A stretch of DNA of 64,000 nt from Leuctra nigra (GCA_934045905.1 OW203765.1:27685997-27749996), one strand, 5' to 3'; positions 12,546-27,610 are shown, numbered from the stretch's first letter. Program-made: numbers and translations. Notes: generated by a model not told the origin, from the sequence alone.

Positions 12546-12939
12546 GCTCAACAACGAATGCAGTATGATTGTCCAGGTCACTCCAAAAGCCAGTCGTTCC
12601 TCCCACGTCATCTTTGCTCTTGCGTACTGTTTGTCCTTCATTTCTGTGTACTCTTCATAGTTTGTTGTATTACCTGTATGTTCTTCTCAATCATAATATT
12701 GCACTTTCCTTGTTTCCTTTGTGATTTAGGTTCATTCTTCGAATTATTCTTTTGATAATATTACCACTGACGTACACTAATATTACACTCTAAAGAATGT
12801 TTTGTTGACATAGCAAACATTTTGTTACGAGAACAAAACATTTTTGTCAGAAATGTTTGCTTCCTACAACAAAACATTTAGTTGGATAACAAAATGAAAT
12901 TGTAATGTTTTATTGTCTGTAACGGTATTTTCTACGAAC

Positions 12940-13025
12940 AGTTGTACCCGGACTGGTCGTGAACCCGGGTCTACTGTCCACCATCTCGCAGTTTTACCCA
13001 TAAGACCCAGATACGAAGTGAAGTT
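12940..13025 (-). repeat. Possible tRNA-derived SINE fragment
   Basis: On the minus strand there is a GGGTTCACGACC box resembling the RNA polymerase III B box, with GATGGTGGACAG upstream. The A box is poor and no cloverleaf could be drawn with confidence, so this is a tentative SINE remnant rather than a tRNA gene. Confidence 0.25.
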
Positions 13026-13587
13026 GATGTGTACCTTCGTATGTATACAAACACTACGAAAAATTGTATGTAGGACAAAATGCGTAACAAATATTTCGTT
13101 CCCATGACTTTCTTTGTCCTATATCCAAACGGGGGTGCCATTTATTAGGGTAATTAAGAGTACAGGGTAGAAAAAAACTACAAGATAATATTATTCAAGA
13201 GATCCATAAGAATGAGTGTTACTTTTCCTGATCTCTGTTTCCTTTTCTGTTTCTTTTTTCTGTTGTTTTTCTGTTTGTTCTGTTACTGTTTCTATATAGA
13301 ATAAGTAGTTTTGCCGTAAGAATGAAAACCTCATTATCTCCGAATAGCAAAAAGCGGATGTATAGTACAAACAAGTACTAAGCCGACGATATATATTTGC
13401 CTTCATTATTTGCTTGCAAATAAAAAATGACGTTAAGAACTCGGAAATTTTGTTAAAGAGTTTGCATACGAATTCGCAAGTATGAAGGCCATTGGTCAAC
13501 AAATATCATTGTTATAAGGATTCTCTCATCCCATTATATAGTGATATTCATTCCTTATGCGTTCGAGCAATACAGCACATCAACAAA

Positions 13588-16500
13588 ATGTTCCTAAACT
13601 TCAGTTTTACATTAGTATTCGTGATTTTAAATCTATGTTTGGGAGTAAGAAGTGATGTTTCGAGTGGCGATGCTTTGAGACTGTTTGAGCAGTTGTTTGA
13701 GTTTAGTTTGAGCGTGTCAGCTTTGACATCGGATGTGTTTGACAATGAGTTGTGCAGAAATCACAGCAGACTCTACGAGCAAGCAGCCAGGAATAACGAG
13801 ATGTGGGCGTTAAAGAGTGAGTATTCACGCAGTGTTCAATGATCTAGCCTATCTAGCCCATAACCCACGACCAGTGTTGGGTAAGTTCCTTTTGAAAAGG
13901 AACTAGTTCCAGTTCCAAGTTCCTCGCCAAAAAAAGGAACTAGTTCCAGTTCCCGTTCCTTCAATAATGAAAGGAACTATTCCGTTCCTAGTTCCTTTAT
14001 AAAAGGAACTTAGTTACTTTTAGTTCCTTTTTAAAGAAATGTGTAATTAAAATTGGAACATTAAAAATTGCAATTTGCAAATTAAAAATCAAAAATCAAA
14101 AATGGAATCACTGTATCACAGCAGATTCGATAAGATTATCAGAGAGATAAGAAGATTCGTAAAAACTAAAAATTCAGTGGCGATGTAATGTGTCCTACAC
14201 AGTGATCGGAAAGGAAATGTGAGGAAGGAAACAAAGTAAAAGCTAAAAAGACGACGATCTGAAATCTGAAATCTGTGTGCCTGCGCACTGTCATTGCTAG
14301 GAATGAAGTTTGGTCTGAAGGGTTGGCCAATAGATAGATGTCCATTGATTGTGTAAGGTTAGGTGACGACTGGTTTGAATTATTTTTAGATGCCAAATTA
14401 TAATAGCTGACTTCTGACAGAATTAAACAAATATGTGCCTTCTAGACGAGTGCAGTTTTTCGGAGTATAAGTATACAGTCAAGTTTAAAAAAAAGGAACT
14501 TAGCAAAAATCGTTACAGTTCCTCAAAAAAAGGAACTAAACCGTTCCATAGTTCCTCCCTAAAAAAAGGAACTAAGACGTTCCATAGTTCCTAAGAAAAG
14601 GAACTAGTTCCTAGGAACGGAACTATTTCGTTCCGTTCCTACCCAACACTGCCCACGACGAGGCAACCTAATGCTGCTGGGCAACTACACATGCACTAAT
14701 CTTCCTGCTGGTGATCTCCCCCAGTGTTAGACGCCGGCGCCAAGCTGCCTGCCGGCTTGCTGACCGGCAACCTGGTGCTGCTGGGCAACTACACATGCAC
14801 TAATCTTCCTGGTGATCTCCCCCAGTGTTAGACGCCGGCGCCAAGCTGCCTGCCGGCTTGCTGACCGGCAACCTGGTGCTGCCGGGCAACTACACATGCA
14901 CTAATCTTCCTGATGATCTCCCCCAGTGTTAGACGCCGGCGCCAAGATGCCTGCCGGCTTGCTGACCGGCAACCTGGTGCTGCTGGGCAACTACACATGC
15001 ACTAATCTTCCTGGTGATCTCCCCCAGTGTTAGACGCCGGCGCCAAGCTGCCTGCCGGCTTGCTGACCGGCAACCTGGTGCTGCCGGGCAACTACACATG
15101 CACTGATCTTCCTGGTGATCTCCCCCAGTGTTAGACGCCGGCGCCAAGCTGCCTGCCGGCTTGCTGACCGGCAACCTGGTGCTGCTGGGCAACTACACAT
15201 GCACTAATCTTCCTGGTGATCTCCCCCAGTGTTAGACGCCGGCGCCAAGCTACCTGCCGGCTTGCTGACCGGCAACCTGGTGCTGCTGGGCAACTACACA
15301 TGCACTAATCTTCCTGGTGATCTCCCCCAGTGTTAGACGCCGGCGCCAAGCTGCCTGCCGGCTTGCTGACCGGCAACCTGGTGCTGCTGGGCAACTACAC
15401 ATGCACTAATCTTCCTGGTGATCTCCCCCAGTGTTAGACGCCGGCGCCAAGCTGCCTGCCGGCTTGCTGACCGGCAACCTGGTGCTGCTGGGCAACTACA
15501 CATGCACTAATCTTCCTGGTGATCTCCCCCAGTGTTAGACGCCGGCGCCAAGCTGCCTGCCGGCTTGCTGACCGGCAACCTGGTGCTGCCGGGCAACTAC
15601 ACATGCACTGATCTTCCTGGTGATCTCCCCCAGTGTTAGACGCCGGCGCCAAGCTGCCTGCCGGCTTGCTGACCGGCAACCTGGTGCTGCCGGGCAACTA
15701 CACATGCACTGATCTTCCTGGTGATCTCCCCCAGTGTTAGACGCCGGCGCCAAGCTGCCTGCCGGCTTGCTGACCGGCAACCTGGTGCTGCTGGGCAACT
15801 ACACATGCACTGATCTTCCTGGTGATCTCCCCCAGTGTTAGACGCCGGCGCCAAGCTGCCTGCCGGCTTGCTGACCGGCAACCTGGTGCTGCTGGGCAAC
15901 TACACATGCACTAATCTTCCTGGTGATCTCCCCCAGTGTTAGACGCCGGCGCCAAGCTGCCTGCCGGCTTGCTGACCGGCAACCTGGTGCTGCTGGGCAA
16001 CTACACATGCACTTATCTTCCTGGTGATCTCCCCCAGTGTTAGACGCCGGCGCCAAGCTGCCTGCCGGCTTGCTGACCGGCAACCTGGTGCTGCCGGGCA
16101 ACTACACATGCACTAATCATCCTGGTGATCTCCCCCAGTGTTAGACGCCGGCGCCAAGCTGCCTGCCGGCTTGCTGACCGGCAACCTGGTGCTGCTGGGC
16201 AACTACACATGCACTGATCTTCCTGGTGATCTCCCCCAGTGTTAGACGCCGGCGCCAAGCTGCCTGCCGGCTTGCTGACCGGCAACCTGGTGCTGCTGGG
16301 CAACTACACATGCACTAATCTTCCTGGTGATCTCCCCCAGTGTTAGACGCCGGCGCCAAGCTGCCTGCCGGCTTGCTGACCGGCAACCTGGTGCTGCTGG
16401 GCAACTACACATGAACTAATCTTCCTGGTGATCTCCCCCAGTGTTAGACGCCGGCGCCAAGCTGTCTGCCGGCTTGCTGACCGGCAACCTGGTGCTGCTG

Positions 16501-19500
16501 GGCAACTACACATGCACTAATCTTCCTGGTGATCTCCCCCAGTGTTAGACGCCGGCGCCAAGCTGCCTGCCGGCTTGCTGACCGGCAACCTGGTGCTGCT
16601 GGACAACTACACATGCACTAATCTTCCTGGTGATCTCCCCCAGTGTTAGACGCCGGCGCCAAGCTGCCTGCCGGCTTGCTAAACGGCAACCTGGTGCTGC
16701 TGGGCAACTACACATGCACTATCTTCCTGGTAATCTCCCCCAGTGTTAGACGCCGGCGCCAAGCTGCCTGCCGGCTTGCTGACCGGCAACCTGGCGCTGC
16801 TGGACAACTACACATGCACTAATCTTCCTGGTGATCTCCCCCAGTGTTAGACGCCGGCGCCAAGCTGCCTGCCGGCTTGCTGACCGGCAACCTGGTGCTG
16901 CTGGGCAACTACACTTACACTAATCTTCCTGGTGATCTCCCCCAGTGTTAGACGCCGGCGCCAAGCTGCCTGCCGGCTTGCTGACCGGCAACCTGGTGCT
17001 GCTGGGCAACTACACATGCACTTATCTTCCTGGTGATCTCCCCCAGTGTTAGACGCCGGCGCCAAGCTGTCTGCCGGCTTGCTGACCGGCAACCTGGTGC
17101 TGCTGGGCAACTACACATGCACTAATCTTCCTGGTGATCTCCACCCAGTGTTAGACGCCGGCGCCAAGCTGCCTGCCGGCTTGCTGACCGGCAACCTGGT
17201 GCTGCTGGGCAACTACACATGCACTAATCTTCCTGGTGATCTCCCCCAGTGTTAGACGCCGGCGCCAAGCTGCCTGCCGGCTTGCTGACCGGCAACCTGG
17301 TGCTGCTGGGCAACTACACATGCACTAATCTTCCTGGTGATCTCCCCCAGTGTTAGACGCCGGCGCCAAGCTGCCTGCCGGCTTGCTGACCGGCAACCTG
17401 GTGCTGCTGGGCAACTACACATGCACTAATCTTCCTGGTGATCTCCCCCAGTGTTAGACGCCGGCGCCAAGCTGCCTGCCGGCTTGCTGACCGGCAACCT
17501 GGTGCTGCTGGACAACTACACATGCACTAATCTTCCTGGTGATCTCCCCCAGTGTTAGACGCCGGCGCCAAGCTGCCTGCCGGCTTGCTGACCGGCAACC
17601 TGGTGCTGCTGGGCAACTACACATGCACTAATCTTCCTGGTGATCTCCCCCAGTGTTAGACGCCGGCGCCAAGCTGCCTGCCGGCTTGCTGACCGGCAAC
17701 CTGGTGCTGCTGGGCAACTACGACGAGTGTCTGGAGGCGCACGATGACGACGGCGATGTCGCTGGACAACACTGCATGGTCTCACTCGGACCCACCAGCT
17801 ACTTCTCACACATTAATCTCAAGAATAAAGCTGACTTCCTACCGACTGTCATAACCAGCATGCAGAAAAGACTGAACCAAACAAAATCGGTAAATGAGAA
17901 TGTATGTTTCTGTGGAAAACTTCCATGGAGTCAGGATGATAGGAGGGGAAGTGCGTTGTGAAAAATATCCAAACGAACCGGGGCTCGAACCCATGACCTC
18001 TCACTTGCCGGACGAGAGCTCTACCAACCCTCATCAGTACGTTGTGTCTATAATGTCCGTTCGTCCGACCGGGTAGCTCGAGATCTCTTTGTACCTATAT
18101 TATTGTTTTTTTTGTTTGAATTTATTAATTGAACCTGATGGTGCCTATCAGGAACTGGGTGAAACGTTGATCTGAAATAAAAATTATAAAGCAAATGCCG
18201 AAAAACTTATTAATTATAATGAGCGGCAGTATAGAAAAAAGAAGAAGAAAAAAATATATTATAATATGTTGATCCTCCTGTCTGATGCAGCGCAAGTTGC
18301 TGGACCACGTGGGCATGACGTGGTCGGTGTGCGTGCCTGACACGTGTCGGCCACGTGACCTTGAGTTGCATCTTCAACGCGTGTTGCAGCGCCTCAACGT
18401 CAACATCACCGTGGACCAGCTGGCCTGCAACGCGCTCAGAGATCCTCCTGCAACGCTCAGACTCGCTGATGTCTTAGCGCTGTAAGTTGCACTCAGTTTA
18501 CCAAGACAACGCTCAGACTAGCTGATGTCTTAGCGCTGTAAGTTGCACTCAGTTTACCAAGACAACGCTCAGACTAGCTGATGTCTTAGCGCTGTAAGTT
18601 GCACTCAGTTTACCAAGACGACGCTCAGACTCGCTGATGTCTTAGCGCTGTAAGTTGCACTCAGTTTACCAAGACAACGCTCAGACTCGCTGATGTCTTA
18701 GCGCTGTAAGTTGCACTCAGTTTACCAAGACAACGCTCAGACTCGCTGATGTCTTAGCGCTGTAAGTTGCACTCAGTTTACCAAGACAACGCTCAGACTA
18801 GCTGATGTCTTAGCGCTGTAAGTTGCACTCAGTTTACCAAGACAACGCTCAGACTCGCTGATGTCTTAGCGCTGTAAGTTGCACTCAGTTTACCAAGACA
18901 ACGCTCAGACTCGCTGATGTCTTAGCGCTGTAAGTTGCACTCAGTTTACCAAGACAACGCTCAGACTAGCTGATGTCTTAGCGCTGTAAGTTGCACTCAG
19001 TTTACCAAGACAACGCTCAGACTCGCTGATGTCTTAGCGCTGTAAGTTGCACTCAGTTTACCAAGACAACGCTCAGACTCGCTGATGTCTTAGCGCTGTA
19101 AGTTGCACTCAGTTTACAAAGACAACGCTCAGACTAGCTGATGTCTTAGCGCTGTAAGTTGCACTCAGTTTACCAAGACAACGCTCAGACTCGCTGATGT
19201 CTTAGCGCTGTAAGTTGCACTCAGTTTACCAAGACAACGCTCAGACTCGCTGATGTCTTAGCGCTGTAAGTTGCACTCAGTTTACAAAGACAACGCTCAG
19301 ACTAGCTGATGTCTTAGCGCTGTAAGTTGCACTCAGTTTACCAAGACAACGCTCAGACTCGCTGATGTCTTAGCGCTGTAAGTTGCACTCAGTTTACCAA
19401 GACAACGCTCAGACTCGCTGATGTCTTAGCGCTGTAAGTTGCACTCAGTTTACCAAGACAACGCTCAGACTCGCTGATGTCTTAGCGCTGTAAGTTGCAC

Positions 19501-22500
19501 TCAGTTTACCAAGACAACGCTCAGACTCGCTGATGTCTTAGCGCTGTAAGTTGCACTCAGTTTACCAAGACAACGCTCAGACTCGCTGATGTCTTAGCGC
19601 TGTAAGTTGCACTCAGTTTACCAAGACAACGCTCAGACTCGCTGATGTCTTAGCGCTGTAAGTTGCACTCAGTTTACCAAGACAACGCTCAGACTAGCTG
19701 ATGTCTTAGCGCTGTAAGTTGCACTCAGTTTACCAAGACAACGCTCAGACTCGCTGATGTCTTAGCGCTGTAAGTTGCACTCAGTTTACCAAGACAACGC
19801 TCAGACTAGCTGATGTCTTAGCGCTGTAAGTTGCACTCAGTTTACCAAGACAACGCTCAGACTCGCTGATGTCTTAGCGCTGTAAGTTGCACTCAGTTTA
19901 CCAAGACAACGCTCAGACTAGCTGATGTCTTAGCGCTGTAAGTTGCACTCAGTTTACCTAGACAACGCTCAGACTCGCTGATGTCTTAGCGCTGTAAGTC
20001 GCACTCAGTTTACCAAGACAACGCTCAGACTCGCTGATGTCTTAGCGCTGTAAGTTGCACTCAGTTTACCAAGACAACGCTCAGACTCGCTGATGTCTTA
20101 GCGCTGTAAGTTGCACTCAGTTTACCAAGACAACGCTCAGACTAGCTGATGTCTTAGCGCTGTAAGTTGCACTCAGTTTACCAAGACAACGCTCAGACTA
20201 GCTGATGTCTTAGCGCTGTAAGTTGCACTCAGTTTACCAAGACAACGCTCAGACTCGCTGATGTCTTAGCGCTGTAAGTTGCACTCAGTTTACCAAGAAA
20301 ACGCTCAGACTCGCTGATGTCTTAGCGCTGTAAGTTGCACTTAGTTTACCAAGACAACGCTCAGACTCGCTGATGTCTTAGCGCTGTAAGTCGCACTCAG
20401 TTTACCAAGACAACGCTCAGACTAGCTGATGTCTTAGCGCTGTAAGTTGCACTCAGTTTACCAAGACAACGCTCAGACTCGCTGATGTCTTAGCGCTGTA
20501 AGTTGCACTCAGTTTACCAAGACAACGCTCAGACTAGCCGATGTCTTAGCGCTGTAAGTTGCACTAAGTTTACCAAGACAACGCTCAGACTAGCTGATGT
20601 CCTAGCGCTGTAAGTTGCACTCAGTTTACTAAGACAACGCTCAGACTCGCTGATGTCTTAGCGCTGTAAGTTGCACTCAGTTTACCAAGACAACGCTCAG
20701 ACTCGCTGATGTCTTAGCGCTGTAAGTTGCACTCAGTTTACCAAGACAACGCTCAGACTCGCTGATGTCTTAGCGCTGTAAGTTGCACTCAGTTTACCAA
20801 GACAACGCTCAGACTAGCTGATGTCTAAGCGCTGTAAGTTGCACTCAGTTTACCAAGTCAACGCTCAGACTCGCTGATGTCTTAGCGCTGTAAGTTGCAC
20901 TCAGTTTATTAAGACAACGCTCAGACTCGCTGATGTCTTAGCGCTGTAAGTTGCACTCAGTTTACCAAGACAACGCTCAGACTCGCTGATGTCTTAGCGC
21001 TGTAAGATGCACTCAGTTTACCAAGACAACGCTCAGACTAGCTGATGTCTTAGCGCTGTAAGTTGCACTCAGTTTACCAAGACAACGCTCAGACTCGCTG
21101 ATGTCTTAGCGCTGTAAGTTGCACTCAGTTTACCAAGACAACGCTCAGACTCGCTGATGTCTTAGCGCTGTAAGTTGCACTCAGTTTACCAAGACAACGC
21201 TCAGACTCGCTGATGTCTTAGCGCTGTAAGTTGCACTCAGTTTACCAAGACAACGCTCTGTGTGACGCTTTCATAAGCGAGCATGTATGACGAGCAAACT
21301 TATAATGAGAGCAAAATGTAACCTTCGTCATCGTACTTGGTAAGAGTCGCTGACCTTTTGACCTTTTAAATTAGAAGAAGGGTACAGGAAAAGAACGCTA
21401 TAAGTGAATTTTTTGAAAAAATTAGTACTCTAGCAGTGATTTTTATGAGCTCTCAGAATATACCATCGGCTTTTAGAAAATATTGCCACAAAGTCTTGAA
21501 AAACGCAAGTGCAATATTGATTTGAATGGAGGATAGATACGAGTCTCAACATAAAACTTCGTTTATCTGCAGTTTCATCTGAATGTGACTTATAGCGTTC
21601 TCTCTCTGTACACTTCAGATGGAAATAATGATTTTGATCAATATGCGGTGCATAACATTCTCTTTGCCAACACTTTTTTTTTTAGAATTGACTTCTGCTT
21701 TTTTAATGTGCAATTCCTATTTCCTTGAAATATTCTGAACAACTTGAATGCCTCGAATGTTGTTAAAGCTTTGCTAAGCCATGGAGCCAAAGCCAAGACT
21801 CACCAATGTCACTCTTCTTTCAGAGGGATGGTATTCACACTTGTAGCTCTGGTATTCCTCAGCACTGTCTATGACGCAGCCACAAGTCATCAAGGTAGAC
21901 TCTATAAGTACATCAGAGGTAGAAGAAGGACGGAAGTCTTCATTGATTCTTGTTTTGAGCTCAAAAACCAATTACCTATTCTGTCTTCATCCAATCATTT
22001 GTAATGGTTACATGAGTCATTGTGTTAGATAATACTTCAATATAACTGATTGTTGTCAAATGGCAATTGATAGAGCTTGATTGCATCATTCCAAAAGTAA
22101 GCCACTCAAAATCGAGACAAAGGACTTCGGACCTTCTACGTTTGAGGTGTTATTATATTTTAAAATATATATTGTTCGTCGAGATATTTGACGTCAAAAA
22201 GTGTCTGCAACATTATTTAAAATTGATCGAACTTATCGTAATTATTGTCTGCGGTTGATTGATTATGATATTTACGACGTCAGAGAACCGATCTCCTGCT
22301 CTGCTCGCCTTCTCTGTGTCGTCCAACTTCCGACGCCTCCTACAAGCACGGCATCCCGACGCCGACGCCCTCCCCGTCATTGACGGCGTCCGCGTGCTCA
22401 GCCTCCTCTGGATCATCCTCTTCCACGTCTACCTGTTCGGTTACTTCAAACCATTCATCAACTTCGACAAGATCGACACAGTAAGATTTAAGCATTTCTG

Positions 22501-25500
22501 ACGTTCCATTTCCTTATCAAAATTCTTTAATCTTTTGAAAAACAAAACATGATCAATGCAAAACACCATATTTCGTGATGATTTTTCTCTACAATTTCGA
22601 TAGAAGGGACAAATATGACGCATTGAAACACGGTTTTAACTGAATATTCACAGAATTTCTGTAAGTCCTGTAATTTGATTTAATTTCAAAACTCTCCAAG
22701 GGAATACCCTGACAGGTCCTGGATGCCTGGACTCATCACTGCATAGCTCCAACACACACGATGTTGGAATGATGAACTGACCTATGACCTATATCACCAG
22801 GCGACGTTCGACTGGACACACATGTTCGTCTCCAACGGCACGATCAGCGTCGACACTTTCCTCATGTTCGGAGGCGCTCTCGTCTGTTACAACTTCTTCA
22901 AGGAGAGAGACAAGAACGTGTCTTTCAGTGTGACCAAATATTACCTGCACAGATACATCAGGTGAGTTCAGATGCCATTGTATTTCAGAACTTTGCGGGG
23001 GATCATAACTAAGAGACCACAGAAAACTTGTAAGTACACCTGGCCAAGTAAAAACTGTATTTGAACGACCTATATTGGCTGCTGGTCAGGTTCCTTGACA
23101 ATTAATCCTTCCTTGTTATTATCAATAAAATCAGAGCTCACATAGGTACCAGAGTTAGATGACGAGATAGCATACACTTCATCGGACATCTTTACGATAC
23201 CATCAAATCTTTATGGCCCAATCCGGTTCTTTCGAATACGTGTTTACTTTTAACAACTGTTCGTAGAGTCTACGCGTCCGTAGAGCGTTTGAGTGGAACA
23301 GTCCACCAATATGAAACCGATCTTTTTTGCGGATACCTTTACATGATTGGTAATGTGTTTATGTCTTTGCTTGCTCCAGACTGACTCCAGCATACGGTTT
23401 TCTCCTATTCATGAGCGGCACTTTGATGCTGTATTCTGAAGGAGGTCCATTCGTGAAGGCGAACGCTGAGATGTCCAAAAAATGTTGCAGCAGAATCGGC
23501 TGGGCTGGAATCACGTATCTCATCAACTATTTGGATCAGGAGAGACTGGTGAGACCTAACCCTTCTTCTCACTTCATAATAACTTCGCCACATGGACAGT
23601 GGTTTTGTTAAACTCTCCTCTCTTCCTCGTCGGAGATGTAGCGTTTTCAGTCGGAGACTTTTTCCACTGACATTTGCAACTTTTACGTTACACTTTAATA
23701 GCTTATCCCAAGAGTACGAGATTATAAACATGCTTTCTCATTGTCTCCCACAATTCCAAACTTAGAGGAATTAATTCAGTCAAAAGAAAAATAGATAAAA
23801 CGTACGCGTGCAGAATTTCCCTAAGAAAACTGGATAATTTTAAAAGGCCGTATCGATAATAAAACAATAAACATGAAGGTGTGGATATAAACGATGATGG
23901 ATCGATTGAGTTTGGTGTTAACTTGAACCAGTGTTTCGACCATGTTTTTTAGTGCTTTCACGTCGGATGGTATCTGTCTCTCGACATGCAGTGCTTCTGG
24001 TTCTCACCAATAGTCCTCTTCCCTCTGTGGAAGTGAGTATAAAGGAAATCAATCAAAACACTGACATTCTATCCAGAATGCTTATAAACCGTTTCGTCTT
24101 CCAGGAAACCGCGCCTGGGGAAGATTCTTCTCGGCTTCTGGATCCTTGTAGGTCTGACAACCGCGTTCGTTGTTTCTTACGTCAATCAGTATCCGTTCCA
24201 TCCATCAGCGAACTCCAACTCTATGTGAGTACAACATGGAACTATAACTACGGTATAATACAAGGGTAGGTATGGTTTACAGACCTTTGCCTACGAGAGT
24301 GTATCTATGCGTATATGCCTACTTTCAGGACAACCTAATGAACTGCTTCCAAAAGAAGGCAGTACATAGAGATGGAGTAAGGAATTTGGAAATAGGTCAT
24401 AATACTTGTTCATTTTCTAAACATTTTACAGTTTTCAGCATCATAGTATCATAGACTAGGAAAACGCTCTGTGAAACGCGTTGATGAGCGAGCACGGATA
24501 CACGCAACACCTCGAACCGAAATTATGTCTATCGAATGTCATTAAAAGCCAACAATTCTTTAGTTTCGTCACAGACTTGTATAAAAATCACCAAAATCTC
24601 CAAAAATATTGGTGCCAATCCTTGCTAAGTTTTAAGTTGATCGATTAAACCTTTATGATTGAACAGTTCCTTGTTAATTTTCGAAAATCACAGGATCTCG
24701 TTCAAAAAATATACCTGGGACCACTCATATAATATGATATGTAGTGTGTGTACACAATATCAGATCAATCTGTTGAACGGTCATTATTAGTTTCATATCG
24801 TTTAAAACTTTCTGCTCTAACTACCTTGCCTTGAACTGAAGATTCGAAGTCACCGTGAATTTGACAGCCAACACGCAAAATGTCCCTAAAATGACAAAAA
24901 CTTTTGAAAATAACGACAGATTAGAGTGAAAATTGGCAAAAATACCATAAATGTTGGTACCAATGACCATGCGAAGTTTTTATTTGGTCGGTCAATCGGT
25001 TCCAGTTTAAATTTCAAAAATCACAGGAAAAATGGTTTCAAATTTGAACCAATTGGAGGATTTGGCTGAATTTTTTTTTGATTGGGTACAATGTTGGTTG
25101 CAATGACTTTGCTAAATTTCAAATTGATCGAACCAACCAATCGAAAGATAATTTTTATAAAATTTGAACCAATCACAGGATCTCGTTCAGAAAAGATCCC
25201 AGGGATCGCATAGATTACGTTAGTATGTGTACAAAATTTCAGATCGATTGGTTGTGCGGTTTGACCTGGGCAGTGCAGGCAAAAAAAAAAAAAAAAAAAA
25301 AAAAACACACAGAAAAAGTGCCATAAGAGTACCGTGGTGACGCTCGCTACGCTCGCTCAAAAATCTCTAATTACCTGTGACCATGATGTTGCAATATAGA
25401 ACACCATACATGTGACGATAATGTCATCTAAGGACATGGTTGGATCATTGTAGACCGATTCGGGTGAAGTTTCTGTGCATGTAAAAAGTATTTTAATGGG

Positions 25501-27042
25501 ATAAAAACATACTCAAGTTAAAAAAAATGTGCATACATTCGGACATGAACAATGTATTATTTGAGACGGTATATTCTTTCAGGGACGAGCTGAGTTCGCA
25601 ATACTTCCCAACCCACACCCGCTTCACCCCCTACTTGATCGGCATCGGGTTAGGCTACCTGCTTCACACCACCAAGATGGCTGACAACACGCGACGTCAC
25701 TCCCTGCCTGTTGCTAGCCTCGCGTGGCTGACAAGCATCGTCATGTTACTCTGCGCATGGCTCACTGCGCACCACTTCATCCAGCCCGATGTGGAGTTCC
25801 ATAGCATCAACACAGCGGCCTATTCGGCATTCATGCGTCCCGCGTGGGCGTTAGGTGCTGCCTGGGTCGTCTACGCATGCTCCAGGGGTCATGGAGGTCG
25901 GTACATCATTGCACTTCGTTTATCTACCTAGATGTCTTGAACTGGAAATTGATCAGCTAATCTATCGATTTTCCAGGCGTGCTAAGAATAAACCTGGGCT
26001 ATTTGTAGACTATTATGTTTTTGACGGGGTTCCCATGACCTAGAACGGTATTTAATACTTATTTTAATCTGGTCTTATCTGGTCGATTTATTCCGGTATT
26101 TCATGTCCATCACCTAGGTACGTGAACCAATCAATATGTGTTATTCCGGATGGATTCCCACAGGAATTGTCTTCTTCCAGGCTTCCTGACCACGTTCCTG
26201 TCCTGCCACGTGTTCCACGTGCTCAGCAAGCTGTGCTTCTGCGCCTACATGACTCACTACATGATCACCACGGGCCTGCCAACTCTCGCTAAGACTCATG
26301 CGCACTTCAGCGACATGCAGATGGTAACTATCCCAGCAATAATACATACATCGGATCAAGCAGAACATCAAGTTGAAATTCGAACCTAATGCTTAACTTC
26401 CTAAAGTTTCCTTCAACCATAGCTTTAACTAACTAAAGGCTCAAACACTGCATATTACTGCTAAATACTGCTACTGCTAAACTGCTAAAGTTCCTGCTAA
26501 AATTCCTGCTAAAATTCCTGCCCCATTAACGGGGCCGGGGGCCCTATGGATTTAGGGCCTTTTTCTATACCAACGAAGATTTCGTTATCGGTTTTCGTTA
26601 TAGAATAAGGCCCATCTTCATTAACAAATACTGTTTGTGCAATGAGTTTGAAAACTGTGTCACATTCTGAATTGAATGAGAGCCAATTGTTGCTTCGTTT
26701 ACAGATGATGGAGTTCCTGGGAGTGACCGTAATCTCGTTCTTCGCAGCTCTTCTTGTGTATCTATTAGTCGAAACACCGTTCTCAATCCTCGGCAACGTT
26801 CTGCTCGCCAAACGTAAGTAGCAGTTTCGATCCACACCAAAATGTCTCGAGAAGTAATAACGACTTTGATTGACAGCGAATGGACAGTCTCATCTCCAAT
26901 ATATTATTTATTTAAGTACAAAGAAAGGGCAGTTAATTTGAAAAATATGTGGAAGACACAGTCTTGCTGGGCGAAATCTCCACATTCGCCAATTTTACTT
27001 TTTCTTTGCAATTTAGTAATTTTTTGAGAAATGCAATAATAA

Positions 27043-27096
<54 letters not shown>

Positions 27097-27610
27097 CATC
27101 ATCCAAACCAGGTAACTTTATTCAAAGAAGGGACAATTTTATGGAATTAACAAATACATACAGATAGAACCATCATGGCTAACAAACCTGATATTGTCAT
27201 AAAGAACACAGCAACGAAGACATGCATAATAATTGACGTGGCAATACCTATGGACAGGAACGTGGTGCAGAAAGAAGCAGAAAAAAGAATTAAGTATAGA
27301 GACCTGGAAATTGAAATTGGAAGAATGTGGAAATTGAAAACTAAAGTGGTGCCCATTGTTGTGGGAGCTTTAGGTACAATAAGCAAGAAGTTGCAGGGCT
27401 ACTTGAGTGCAATTCCTGGTACACACTTTAGTGAAGAAATACAGAAAACTGCACTACTTGGAACTTGTCGAATCATAAGAAAAGTTATCACATAGTCTCC
27501 ATAACATGACATGAAAGCCTTAGGAGTATGGTTTACTCCTGGCTTTCCATACTTTGAATGTCGCCAGTATCAATTATAGTACTTTGTATTAGATTACTGT
27601 GAATAAAGAA

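Noticed and set aside
13860..14660. Lineage-specific regulatory region because of dense AGTTCC/GGAACT palindromes
   Set aside because: Inverted ends and an exact 8-bp target duplication show it is a hAT MITE.
14662..17721. CRISPR-like regular repeats
   Set aside because: There are no variable spacers: the whole 101-bp unit repeats, contains a splice acceptor and exon sequence, and is in an insect gene.
14929..17809. Series of 84-87-aa minus-strand open frames
   Set aside because: They are antisense shadows of array A with identical content in each unit; the true coding strand is plus.
17970..18030. Functional tRNA gene on the minus strand
   Set aside because: A and B boxes are present but no convincing acceptor stem or cloverleaf; it fits a tRNA-derived SINE better.
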